Assembly (NCBI RefSeq): GCF_900104535.1
Contig: NZ_LT629710.1
Span: 2,914,001-2,978,000 of the forward strand
Length of the DNA stretch: 64,000 nucleotides
DNA from: Nakamurella panacisegetis
GTDB taxonomy: Bacteria; Actinomycetota; Actinomycetes; Mycobacteriales; Nakamurellaceae
Direction: 5' to 3'
Within the stretch, counting starts at the first letter, position 1; every line of letters begins with the position of its first letter. Below the pieces are notes generated by a model that worked only from the letters and a program-made list of their open reading frames with translations, made no database searches and was not told the origin of the DNA. Positions 49,609 through 58,067 of this stretch are shown here, piece after piece. The position numbers were made by a program, and so were the translations under genes.

Positions 49609-50895
49609 ATGTCCGGTTTTGCCGCCGTTGATGTCATTGCCGCCAAGCGGGACCGGCAGGTGCTGACGGACGCGCAGATCGACTGGACGATCTCGTCGTA
49701 CACCGCCGGCGAGGTCGCCGAGGAGCAGATGTCGGCGCTGCTGATGGCCATCCTGCTCAACGGCATGACGCCGGGTGAGATCGCCCGGTGGACCGCGGCG
49801 ATGATCGCCTCCGGCATTCGGCTGGACCTGTCCGGGGTCGGCCGTCCGACGGTCGACAAGCACTCGACGGGCGGTGTCGGGGACAAGATCTCGCTGCCGC
49901 TGGCGCCACTGGTCGCGGCGTGCGGGGCCGCGGTCCCGCAGTTGTCCGGGCGGGGTCTCGGACACACCGGGGGCACCCTGGACAAGATGGAGTCGATCAG
50001 CGGGTGGACGGCCGGGTTGTCGCCGGCGGCGATGATCCGTCAGCTGTCCGACGTCGGTGCGGTGATCTGTGCGGCATCGGCCGATCTGGCGCCGGCCGAC
50101 CGGAAGCTGTACGCCCTGCGCGACGTCACCGCGACGGTCGAATCGATCCCGATGATCGCGGCGTCGATCATGAGCAAGAAGATCGCCGAGGGTACCGATG
50201 CGCTCGTCCTGGACGTCAAGGTCGGATCGGGGGCGTTCATGAAGTCGGTCGATCGGGCCCGGGAGCTGGCCCGGACCATGGTGGACCTCGGCGCCGCCCA
50301 CGACGTTCGGGTGTCCGCCCTGCTCACCGACATGTCGACCCCGCTCGGAGTGGCGGTGGGAAACGCCATGGAGGTGGCCGAGTCGGTGGAGGTGCTGGCC
50401 GGCGGCGGCCCGCCGGACGTGGTGGAGCTGACGATCTCCCTGGCCCGCGAGATGGTGGGCCTGGCCGGACTGGACGTCGACCCGGCGGAGGTACTCGCCT
50501 CCGGTGCGGCCATGGATTCCTGGCGGGCGATGATCGCCGCGCAGGGCGGCGACCCCGACTTCGTCCTGCCGCGGCCGAAGGAACGTCATGTGGTCACCGC
50601 CGCCGCCGATGGGGTGGTGACCGCGTTGGATGCCCACGCGGTCGGCGTCGCCTCATGGCGTCTCGGGGCGGGCCGGGCGCGCAAGGAGGATCCGATCCAG
50701 GCCGCGGCGGGAGTCCTGTGCTTGGCCAAGCCCGGTGCCGCGGTGGTGGTCGGGCAGCCGTTGTTCGAACTGCACACCGACACCCCCGAGCGGTTCGACC
50801 AGGCGCTGGCCGATCTGGACGGGGCCCTGCACATCGCGGCCCCCGGAACGGCGGTGCCGCACCGGGTCCTGGTCATCGACGCGGTGCGTGGCTGA
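49609..50895 (+). CDS. deoA: Thymidine/pyrimidine-nucleoside phosphorylase
   Basis: A 428-residue dimeric phosphorylase cleaving thymidine and deoxyuridine to base and deoxyribose-1-phosphate. The phosphate site is DKHSTGGVGDK (Lys84-His85-Ser86-Thr87) and the family signature is LSGRGLGHTGGTLDKMESI. GSGAFMKSVDRARELARTMV is the pyrimidine-nucleoside phosphorylase core, and the C-terminal lipoyl-like domain closes with GVASWRLGAGRARKEDPIQ. ATG at 49609 follows AAGGAG. It converges with the ABC exporter genes. Confidence 0.97.
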   Translation: MSGFAAVDVIAAKRDRQVLTDAQIDWTISSYTAGEVAEEQMSALLMAILLNGMTPGEIARWTAAMIASGIRLDLSGVGRPTVDKHSTGGVGDKISLPLAPLVAACGAAVPQLSGRGLGHTGGTLDKMESISGWTAGLSPAAMIRQLSDVGAVICAASADLAPADRKLYALRDVTATVESIPMIAASIMSKKIAEGTDALVLDVKVGSGAFMKSVDRARELARTMVDLGAAHDVRVSALLTDMSTPLGVAVGNAMEVAESVEVLAGGGPPDVVELTISLAREMVGLAGLDVDPAEVLASGAAMDSWRAMIAAQGGDPDFVLPRPKERHVVTAAADGVVTALDAHAVGVASWRLGAGRARKEDPIQAAAGVLCLAKPGAAVVVGQPLFELHTDTPERFDQALADLDGALHIAAPGTAVPHRVLVIDAVRG

Positions 50896-50910
50896 CCGCT
50901 CTTGGCTCGG

Positions 50911-51714
50911 CTATCGAAGGGCACTGCGGAGGTACTGGCGCACCGCCAAGGGTACGAAGACGGCCAGGAGAATGACGATCCAGATCAGCGTGTAGGTGAC
51001 CGGGTGCTGGATCGACCAGGCGTTGGAGATCTTGAGCGTCGTCGAGGTGTTGCCGAACAGGTTCCGGATGGCCTGCGTGATGGTGGAGACCGGATTCCAG
51101 TCCGCGAACACCCGCAGCACCGTCGGAAATCCGCTGCTCGGGACGAAGGTGTTCGCGACGAAGGTCAGCGGGAAGATCACGATGAAGCTGGCGTTGTTGA
51201 ACACCTCAGGGGTCCGCACGAGCAGACCGAGCGTGGCCATCAACCACGAGATCGAGAAGGCGAAGACCAACAGCAGGAGGAAGGCTTCCAGCGCCTCGAA
51301 GAACGACGTGTGAATGCGCCAGCCGACGATGTAACCGGTGACGGACATGACGAAGATCGTCACGATGTTGAGTCCGATGTCGGCCACCGTTCGGCCGACC
51401 AGGACCGCCGACCGCGCCATGGGTAGCGATCGGAAACGGTCGATCAGTCCCTTCTGCAGATCCTCGGCCAGCGACGAACCGGTGATGGTGCTGCCGAAGA
51501 AGACCGTCTGCGCGAAGATGCCCGGCAGCAGGAACTCGGCGTATCCGATGCCCCCGGTGGAGATCGCGCTGCCGAACACATACCGGAACAGCAGCACGAA
51601 CATGATGGGGGACAGGGTGGCGAAGACGATCAGGTCCGGAACCCGCTTGAGCTTGATCAGGTTTCGCTTGGTGATCGTCACACCATCGGCGATGCCTTCG
51701 GCGAAGGTCGTCAC
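50911..51714 (-). CDS. ABC-2 type transporter permease (DrrB-like)
   Basis: A 267-residue exporter permease with six helices (PDLIVFATLSPIMFVLLFRY, YAEFLLPGIFAQTVFFGSTI, LLLLVFAFSISWLMATLGLL and others). The motif GSSLAEDLQKGLIDRFRSLP followed by MARSAVLVGR is the DrrB/ABC2_membrane signature before helix three. It overlaps the ATPase stop by four bases, giving a fixed ratio of the two. The cargo (drug, lipid) is unknown. Confidence 0.92.
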   Translation of the reverse strand: MTTFAEGIADGVTITKRNLIKLKRVPDLIVFATLSPIMFVLLFRYVFGSAISTGGIGYAEFLLPGIFAQTVFFGSTITGSSLAEDLQKGLIDRFRSLPMARSAVLVGRTVADIGLNIVTIFVMSVTGYIVGWRIHTSFFEALEAFLLLLVFAFSISWLMATLGLLVRTPEVFNNASFIVIFPLTFVANTFVPSSGFPTVLRVFADWNPVSTITQAIRNLFGNTSTTLKISNAWSIQHPVTYTLIWIVILLAVFVPLAVRQYLRSALR

Positions 51715-52685
51715 TTCTTCTCCTTGGAGTCGGCGGCCGGTTCGGTCACCGCGTTGTGCCCGGTGAGGATCAGGAAGACGTCATCGAGGTCGGGTCGGCG
51801 CAGTCCGACGTCGATCAGCTCGATGCCCGAACCGCGCCACTTGTCCATGGCCGAGGCCAGGTCGTCGGCGCCGGCGGCGACCGGCATGCTGAGCGTGCGC
51901 GCCTGCTCGTCGATGGCGATCGGCTCCGCCGCCAGCGGCGCCAGCAACTCGGCCAGGCCGGCCAGATCCTCGGCGTGCGCGGTGATGAATTCCAGCCGTT
52001 GACCGCCGACCTGGGACTTGAGCTGGTCCCCGGTTCCGCGCGCGATCACCCGGCCATGGTCGATGACGACCATCGAGGAGGCCAGCCGGTCGGCCTCCTC
52101 CAGGTACTGCGTGGTGAGCAGGATCGTCGTCCCGTCCTTCACCAGGTCGGCGATGAAATCCCACATCCCCTGCCGGCTCCGGGGATCGAGCCCGGTGGTT
52201 GGTTCGTCCAGGAACAGCACCTTGGGCCGGGCGATGAGCGACGCGGCGATGTCCAACCGTCGTCGCATGCCGCCGGAGTAGGTCTTGGCCGGTCGCTTCG
52301 CGGCGTCGGCCAGGTCGAAACGCTCGAGCAGGTCGGCTCCGCGTCGCCGCGACTCCTTCCGGCCGAGGTGGTAGAGCCGGCCCACCATCTCCAGGTTCTC
52401 GGCTCCGGTGAGGTACTCGTCCACCGCGGCGTACTGGCCGGTGAGGCCGATGACCGCCCTGACCTCGTCGGCCTGCCGGGCCACGTCGAGCCCGGCGACC
52501 ACGGCGCGACCGCTGTCGGCGCGCAACAGAGTGGCCAGGATGCGCACCACCGTCGTCTTCCCGGCGCCGTTGGGCCCGAGGAGGCCGAGCACGGTGCCCT
52601 CGGCCACCGCGAGGTCGACCCCGGCCAGCGCCGTGGTCTCGCCGTACCGCTTGGTGAGCCCTTCCGCGACTATCACGTCCGTCAT
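51711..52685 (-). CDS. ABC exporter ATPase (DrrA family)
   Basis: A 324-residue ATPase for the adjacent permease. Walker A is GPNGAGKTT, the signature is TYSGGMRRRLDIAASLIARP, Walker B is VLFLDEPTTGLDPRSRQGMW and the H-loop is replaced by LTTQYLEEADRLA (Gln in place of the usual His-type switch, as in DrrA). The C-terminal extension after residue 230 ends RRPDLDDVFLILTGH, the DrrA-specific block. ATG at 52685 starts the homologous part. The gene is divergent from add. Confidence 0.93.
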   Translation of the reverse strand: MTDVIVAEGLTKRYGETTALAGVDLAVAEGTVLGLLGPNGAGKTTVVRILATLLRADSGRAVVAGLDVARQADEVRAVIGLTGQYAAVDEYLTGAENLEMVGRLYHLGRKESRRRGADLLERFDLADAAKRPAKTYSGGMRRRLDIAASLIARPKVLFLDEPTTGLDPRSRQGMWDFIADLVKDGTTILLTTQYLEEADRLASSMVVIDHGRVIARGTGDQLKSQVGGQRLEFITAHAEDLAGLAELLAPLAAEPIAIDEQARTLSMPVAAGADDLASAMDKWRGSGIELIDVGLRRPDLDDVFLILTGHNAVTEPAADSKEKK

Positions 52686-52806
52686 ACCAAGAGACGGTAA
52701 ATGACACCACCGACAGTCCGCTCGTCCACGGACCCGGGAGACGTCCGGTGGTTGCCGTTCACCTGCGGGTTCCGCTCCGGACGCCGGTCCCGGGTAACGT
52801 CTGCGG

Positions 52807-53907
52807 ATGCCCATCACGAACACTCCGGCCCTGACCGCAGAGAACATCCGAACGGTGCCGAAGGTCCTGCTGCACGATCATCTGGACGGAGGCGTGCGCC
52901 CGGTCACGCTCATCGAACTGGCCGAGCACACCGGATACGCGGAGCTGCCCAGTACGCACCCGGCGGAGTTGGCCCGCTGGTTCTCCGAGGCGGCCTACTC
53001 CGGTTCGCTGGAGCGGTATCTGGAGACGTTCTCGCACACGGTCGGGGTGATGCAGACCCGGGACGCGCTCGTCCGGGTCGCCTCCGAGTGTGTCCAGGAT
53101 CTGGCCGCCGACGGTGTGGTGTACGCGGAGGTGCGTTTTGCGCCGGAGTTGCACACGGAGAAGGGCCTCGACCTGGACGAGGTGGTGCAGGCCGTCCTCG
53201 ACGGGTTCGCCGCCGGCACGCGGGCCGTCGCCCAGGCCGGACACCGCATCCGGGTCCGGGCGCTGCTCACGGCGATGCGTCACGCGGCCCGATCTCGCGA
53301 GATCGCCGACCTGGCGGTCAAGTACCGCGATCAGGAGGTGGCCGGATTCGACATCGCCGGCGCCGAGGCCGGATTCCCGCCCACCCGGCACCTGGACGCC
53401 TTCGAATACCTGCGGCGGGAGAATGCGCACTTCACCATTCACGCCGGTGAAGCGTTCGGGTTGCCGTCCATCTGGGAGGCACTGCAATGGTGTGGCGCCG
53501 ACCGTCTCGGTCACGGGGTCCGCATCATCGACGACATCTCGCTCAATTTCGACGGAACCGCCAACCTCGGCCTGCTCGCCGCGTACGTGCGGGACAAGCG
53601 CATCCCCCTGGAGATGGCTCCCACCTCGAACGTCCAGACCGGCGCGGCCGAATCCATCGCCACGCATCCCATCGGCCTGCTGAAGGACCTCGGGTTCCGG
53701 GTGACCGTGAACACCGACAACCGATTGATGAGTGGCTGCACGATGACCAGCGAGATGACCGCCCTGGCCGAGGCCTTCGACTACACCTGGGCCGACCTGC
53801 GCTGGTTCACGGTGAACGCGATGAAGTCGGCCTTCCTGCCCTTCGACCAACGCCTGGCCATCATCGAGAACGTCATCAAGCCCGGGTACGCCGCCCTCCT
53901 CGACTGA
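52807..53907 (+). CDS. add: Adenosine deaminase
   Basis: A 366-residue zinc enzyme that turns adenosine into inosine, which DeoD can then split. Zinc ligands His23/His25 sit in [12 protein letters not shown]; further on are the catalytic [22 protein letters not shown] and the last ligand Asp in [12 protein letters not shown]. Length matches actinobacterial Add. Its downstream side carries a 72-bp palindrome 22 bp after the stop. In Mycobacterium the order add-deoA-cdd is also kept. Confidence 0.97.
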   Translation: MPITNTPALTAENIRTVPKVLLHDHLDGGVRPVTLIELAEHTGYAELPSTHPAELARWFSEAAYSGSLERYLETFSHTVGVMQTRDALVRVASECVQDLAADGVVYAEVRFAPELHTEKGLDLDEVVQAVLDGFAAGTRAVAQAGHRIRVRALLTAMRHAARSREIADLAVKYRDQEVAGFDIAGAEAGFPPTRHLDAFEYLRRENAHFTIHAGEAFGLPSIWEALQWCGADRLGHGVRIIDDISLNFDGTANLGLLAAYVRDKRIPLEMAPTSNVQTGAAESIATHPIGLLKDLGFRVTVNTDNRLMSGCTMTSEMTALAEAFDYTWADLRWFTVNAMKSAFLPFDQRLAIIENVIKPGYAALLD

Positions 53908-53929
53908 GCCCGCCGCCCGTGGGTGGCGT

Positions 53930-54001
53930 GGATCAACTTCGCAGGCGAGGATGAACTTGACCACTTCTGCCGCTTCCGTCCCAGATCGGCGAAGTTGATC
54001 C
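53930..54001 (-). repeat. 72-bp palindromic repeat, copy 3
   Basis: Perfect 13-bp ends GGATCAACTTCGC / GCGAAGTTGATCC, flanked by CATGCCG on the right. It lies between add and the next gene and is inverted relative to copies 4 and 5. Confidence 0.9.
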
Positions 54002-54104
54002 ATGCCGACGTCGGGGCGGCTCGGGTTTGTCCCCATACCGTCGGGTTCTCCACAATTGCGGGGCGCCGGCTGACGGGCGTCGGGACGTGTCGCAGCATCA
54101 CCAC

Positions 54105-55118
54105 ATGACGCGACTGCGCGATGCCCGGATCCTGGCCGAGCTCTTCGATCGATTCGGCGACGTGGTGACCATGTCGGACGCGGCGGCGTCGGGAATCCCG
54201 GGCTCCTTGGTCCGGCGAGGGGCCGACAGCGGACTGCTGGTCCGCGTGGCGAAGTCGGCGTTCGTCCGCCGCTCGTCACTCGAGCGGGCCAGCGAATGGG
54301 ACGCATTTCGGTTGCGTTCCATCGGGTTCGGGCTCTGTTCGGGATCGAACGTGCACCTGACCGGCTGGGGCGCCGCCGCCGTGCTCGGCGTGCCGACCGT
54401 TCATGCGCCGCCTCGGCTGGTCACCGGGTTGCGTCCCGGAGATGCCCACCGCGCGCCGGACCGGACCCCGTACGGGCGCACACGTTGGGGCCATCTCCCG
54501 TCGTGGCATCGGACGCGGCGGTTCCGGGTGGCGACGGTTGATGCCGCCTACGCCGCGATCGACATCGCCCGGCACTACGGCGCCGTCGCGGGGCTGGTGG
54601 CCGCGGACTTCGCACTGCGCTCCGGTGGTCGGCGGGAGAGCCTGGCCCGTCTCGTGGGCGAGATGGTGAACTACCCCGGTATCCAGACGGCCGGCTGGGT
54701 GGTCGAACACGCTGACCCGCGAGCCGAGAGTCCGTTGGAAACGTTGGGACGGTTGGCATTTCTGACTCACCGGCGCGAGGCGCCGCTGTCGAACGTCTGG
54801 TTCACGGTGGGGCAGCGGCAGTATCGGGTCGATCACTACCTGCCCGAGGACGGCGTGGCCGTCGAGGGCGACGGCGGCACGAAGTACAACGATCGCCCGG
54901 ACGCGAGCGTGATCGTCAATGCCGAGAAGGATCGTGAGCGTGACCTGCGGTCCGTGGGGGTCGAACTCGCTCGGTACTCCTACGAGGTGGCGATGCACCG
55001 TCCGGCCGAGATCCTGCGCCGGGTCGACGTTGCTCGGCGGATCCGCGGCAGCAAGCCCTTGCCGACTTGCTGGTCACTAGATCCTCCGGATGCCATCGGC
55101 TGGGCCCGCCGCGCGTAA
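54105..55118 (+). CDS. AbiEi-type HTH protein with a C-terminal nuclease-like (Vsr/DUF559) domain
   Basis: A 337-residue protein. The N-terminal 60 residues look like the winged helix of AbiEi antitoxins: LAELFDRFGDVVTMSDAAAS, then GIPGSLVRRGADSGLLVRV. The C-terminus (from about residue 225) resembles a PD-(D/E)xK nuclease of the DUF559/Vsr group: SPLETLGRLAFL, then VDHYLPEDGVAVEGDGGTKY with the acidic and Lys residues in order. No AbiEii-type toxin gene lies next to it. ATG at 54105 begins the helix; the longer frame adds unlikely sequence. A 72-bp palindrome stands on each side. Confidence 0.75.
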   Translation: MTRLRDARILAELFDRFGDVVTMSDAAASGIPGSLVRRGADSGLLVRVAKSAFVRRSSLERASEWDAFRLRSIGFGLCSGSNVHLTGWGAAAVLGVPTVHAPPRLVTGLRPGDAHRAPDRTPYGRTRWGHLPSWHRTRRFRVATVDAAYAAIDIARHYGAVAGLVAADFALRSGGRRESLARLVGEMVNYPGIQTAGWVVEHADPRAESPLETLGRLAFLTHRREAPLSNVWFTVGQRQYRVDHYLPEDGVAVEGDGGTKYNDRPDASVIVNAEKDRERDLRSVGVELARYSYEVAMHRPAEILRRVDVARRIRGSKPLPTCWSLDPPDAIGWARRA

Positions 55119-55137
55119 CGACCGGCGGATCCGGCAT

Positions 55138-55209
55138 GGATCAACTTGGCCCGGATGGGACGAGAGTGACGCGAGTCGTCACGTTCGTCCCTGCCTGCGA
55201 CGTTGATCC
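55138..55209 (+). repeat. 72-bp palindromic repeat, copy 4
   Basis: Ends GGATCAACTTGGC / GCGACGTTGATCC each have one change from the 13-bp consensus. The palindrome extends outward as GGCATGGATC / GATCCATGCC (55133-55214, 82 bp in all). It lies 19 bp after the nuclease-like gene. Confidence 0.9.
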
Positions 55210-55229
55210 ATGCCGAACACGGACAACCG

Positions 55230-56468
55230 TCAGGACTCTTCGCCGTCCCAGTCCAGAGTGCCGGCGAAGCGGTCGACCAGGACGGACCACGCCTGAGCCT
55301 CGTCGTCGAACGGGGGCGCGGGGGGCATCCGTCCGGCGTCGGGCTTGATGATCGCGCTGACCAGGCTGGCCAAGGGCGTCGCCGACGAGAGGGCGTCGGT
55401 GGTCTCCTCGTCCTTGCGGGCGATAGCGGCGTCGGTCAGCAGTTCCACCGCCAGCTCGAGCTGATGGCGATCCACCGCGTCCGGACCTTCGGTCAGGGCG
55501 TCGGCGAGACCATCGAGCACGTAGGTGTTCTCGGGGCCGGCGACCACCACCGCGTCACCGCCGTCGATCGCGTCGCGGACCTCCGGCCAGACGGCCAGGG
55601 ACGCCAGCTTGTGGTCGGCCCCGGCGTCGGTCAGGTAGTTCTCCAACTTCTCGTCCGAGGAGAAGATCTGGATCCGGTTGGCCTTGGAGAGGAAGACCGG
55701 TTCGTCGTCCAGGTAGCAGCGCAGCGTCCAGCCGCTGCGCTCACCGACGGTGATCTCGATGCAGTCGATGCCGATCTCGTCCCAGAAGGCGAGCTCCGGA
55801 TCGCGTTCACCCTCGGCCAGTTCCTCGACCAGGAGCTCGTCGTCCTCGTCCGGCTCGGGAAGGACGGCGTTGACGGCCACCGCTTCGGCCTCGGCCGCGG
55901 CCAGCACCTCGGGGTCGACGTCTGGGGTCTTGACCACGCCGTCGAGGGCCTCGATCACCTCGTCCCAGCGTTTGGCCACGACGGCGCCGATGCCGTCCCA
56001 GAGCTTCTCGCCGCGGCGACCGGAGAAGGCGGTTTCGCCCGCCGACAGGACCGAGAATCCGTCGGCCGCGCCGAGCACGTCGTCGATCGCCGGCAGATCG
56101 CAGACGTCGGCCAACGAGTGCAGGATCGCGACGGTGTCGGCCAGCTCGGCCAGGGTCCAGATGTCGGGGGCCTCGGCGACCAACTCGGGGACGCCGACGA
56201 TGTCGAACCGGTGGTCGTCGTCCGGCACCAACTCGTCCGTCATCGCTTCCGAGACGGCGTCCCACTCGGGGTGGTCGGTCAGGTCGTGCTCGTCGCTGCT
56301 GCGGATGAAGGCGGCCAGGTGGGCCGGGGTGGGGAACACGTACAGGTCGTCACCGTGCCCGAGGAACGCCTCCCACTCCTCGCCGTCCTCGCGCCAGCGG
56401 GGTGCCCACAGCGTCAGGCCGTTGCCGGCCGTCAGACCGAGCGAGATGGGGATGATTTCGGCTGCCAC
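55230..56468 (-). CDS. Conserved acidic actinobacterial protein (often labelled primosomal protein)
   Basis: A 412-residue, very acidic soluble protein. It starts EIIPISLGLTAGNGLTLWAP and RWREDGEEWEAFLGHGDDLY, passes DHPEWDAVSEAMTDELVPDD, and ends with the Trp-rich MPPAPPFDDEAQAWSVLVDR. I recall this pattern from a widespread actinobacterial family that databases name primosomal protein; I know of no experimental function and see no helicase or DNA-binding motif. GTG at 56468 has GAGAGGA upstream. It stands between palindromes 4 and 5. Confidence 0.75.
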   Translation of the reverse strand: MAAEIIPISLGLTAGNGLTLWAPRWREDGEEWEAFLGHGDDLYVFPTPAHLAAFIRSSDEHDLTDHPEWDAVSEAMTDELVPDDDHRFDIVGVPELVAEAPDIWTLAELADTVAILHSLADVCDLPAIDDVLGAADGFSVLSAGETAFSGRRGEKLWDGIGAVVAKRWDEVIEALDGVVKTPDVDPEVLAAAEAEAVAVNAVLPEPDEDDELLVEELAEGERDPELAFWDEIGIDCIEITVGERSGWTLRCYLDDEPVFLSKANRIQIFSSDEKLENYLTDAGADHKLASLAVWPEVRDAIDGGDAVVVAGPENTYVLDGLADALTEGPDAVDRHQLELAVELLTDAAIARKDEETTDALSSATPLASLVSAIIKPDAGRMPPAPPFDDEAQAWSVLVDRFAGTLDWDGEES

Positions 56469-56547
56469 TGGTGGGTCCTCTCAGAACTGATACGACGGTG
56501 CCACGGTGCGGCGCCAGCCTATCGGGCCGACCAGGGAACTCCTGCAT

Positions 56548-56619
56548 GGATCAACTTCGCTCATTTGGGACGGGTGTGACAGATGTCGTCAATTTCGTCC
56601 ATGCCTGCGAAGTTGATCC
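56548..56619 (+). repeat. 72-bp palindromic repeat, copy 5
   Basis: Perfect ends GGATCAACTTCGC / GCGAAGTTGATCC with a TGCATGGATC flank on the left. It lies between the acidic protein gene and gabT and is followed at once by a 17-bp tandem array. Confidence 0.9.
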
Positions 56620-56620
56620 A

Positions 56621-56712
56621 CGCCGACCACGGGCCGACGCCGACCACGGGCCGACGCCGACCACGGGGCCGACGCCGACCACGGGCCGACCACGGGCCGA
56701 CGCCGACCCCGG
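56621..56712. repeat. 17-bp GC tandem array
   Basis: About five and a half units of CGCCGACCACGGGCCGA, one with an extra G and one shortened by six bases, fill the space from the fifth palindrome to the gabT stop. Confidence 0.85.
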
Positions 56713-56714
56713 GG

Positions 56715-58055
56715 CTACAGCGCGCGGACGGCGGCCTCCAGGACGGTGAGGCCCTCGGAGAGGAGCTCCTCGCCGATGACCAGGGGCGGCAGGAGGCGGA
56801 CGACGTTCCCGTAGGTGCCGCAGGTCAGGATGATGACGCCCTGGGCGTGGCAGGCCTTGGCCACCGCGGCGGCCGCGGCCGCGTCCGGCTCGGTGGAGCC
56901 GCCCACGGTGAACTCCAGCGCGATCATGCCGCCGCGTCCCCGGACGTCGCCGATCCGGCCGGTGTCGGCGGCCAGGGCCCGCATCCGGGGGACGATGGCC
57001 TCCTCGATCCGGCGGGCGGCGGCGTTGAGGTCCAGCTCCTCCATGGTCGCGATGGCGGCCAGTGCGGCCGCGCAGGCGATCGGGTTGCCGCCGTACGTGC
57101 CGCCGAGGCCGCCCGGGTGGACGGCGTCCATGATCTCGGCCCGGCCGGTCACGGCGGCCAGTGGCAGGCCGCCGGCGATCCCCTTGGCCGTGGTGATCAG
57201 ATCCGGGACGATGCCCTCGTGGTCGGAGGCGAACCATGACCCGGTGCGGCAGAAGCCGGACTGGATCTCGTCGGCGATGAACACGACTCCGTTGCGGGTG
57301 CACCACTCCGAGAGCGCCGGCAGGAACCCGTCGGCCGGCACGATGAATCCGCCCTCGCCCTGGATCGGCTCGATCAGCACGGCGGCCACGTCTTCGGCCC
57401 CGATCTGCTTCTCGATCATCGAGATGGCCCGGGCCGCAGCGTCTTTCCCGCTCATGCCCTCGACGTCCCGGAACGGGTAGGACATCGGCATCCGGTAGAT
57501 CTCGCCGGCGAACGGGCCGAACCCCTTTTTGTAGGGCATGGCCTTCGCGGTCAGCGCCATGGTCAGGTTGGTGCGGCCGTGGTAGGCGTGGTCGAACGCG
57601 ACCACCGCGGTCCGCTTGGTGGCCAGCCGGGCGATCTTGACGGCGTTCTCCACCGCCTCCGAGCCGGAGTTGAACAAAGCGGTGCGCTTCGAATGCCGGC
57701 CCGGAGTCAGGGCGTTGAGCTTCTCGGCCACCGCGACGTAGCTCTCGTACGGCGTCACCATGAAGCAGGTGTGGGTGAAGTGCTCCACCGCTTCCCGGAC
57801 GGCGTCGACGACCCGGGGCGCGGAGTTGCCGACCGAGGTGACGGCGATACCCGAGCCGAGATCGATCAGGGAGTTGCCGTCGATGTCGACGATCACCCCG
57901 CCGCCGGCGTCGGCCGTGTAGACCGGGACGGTGGAGGCCACACCGGCCGCCACGGCAGCGGTGCGACGGGCGTGCAGAGCAACGGATTTGGGGCCCGGGA
58001 TCGCGGTGATCAGGCGTCGTTCCTGAGCGATGTCGGTGCGGAAGGCAATGCTCAT
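56715..58055 (-). CDS. gabT: 4-aminobutyrate aminotransferase
   Basis: A 446-residue PLP enzyme (class III aminotransferase) that moves the amino group of GABA to 2-oxoglutarate, giving succinate semialdehyde. Motifs: SGSEAVENAVKIARLATKRT, DHAYHGRTNLTMALT, FIADEIQSGFCRTGSWFASD and the PLP lysine in LITTAKGIAGGLPLAAVTG. It follows the aldehyde dehydrogenase gene by 12 bp on the same strand, so they form a two-gene operon for amine breakdown. Confidence 0.95.
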   Translation of the reverse strand: MSIAFRTDIAQERRLITAIPGPKSVALHARRTAAVAAGVASTVPVYTADAGGGVIVDIDGNSLIDLGSGIAVTSVGNSAPRVVDAVREAVEHFTHTCFMVTPYESYVAVAEKLNALTPGRHSKRTALFNSGSEAVENAVKIARLATKRTAVVAFDHAYHGRTNLTMALTAKAMPYKKGFGPFAGEIYRMPMSYPFRDVEGMSGKDAAARAISMIEKQIGAEDVAAVLIEPIQGEGGFIVPADGFLPALSEWCTRNGVVFIADEIQSGFCRTGSWFASDHEGIVPDLITTAKGIAGGLPLAAVTGRAEIMDAVHPGGLGGTYGGNPIACAAALAAIATMEELDLNAAARRIEEAIVPRMRALAADTGRIGDVRGRGGMIALEFTVGGSTEPDAAAAAAVAKACHAQGVIILTCGTYGNVVRLLPPLVIGEELLSEGLTVLEAAVRAL

Positions 58056-58067
58056 GATGGTCTGGAC

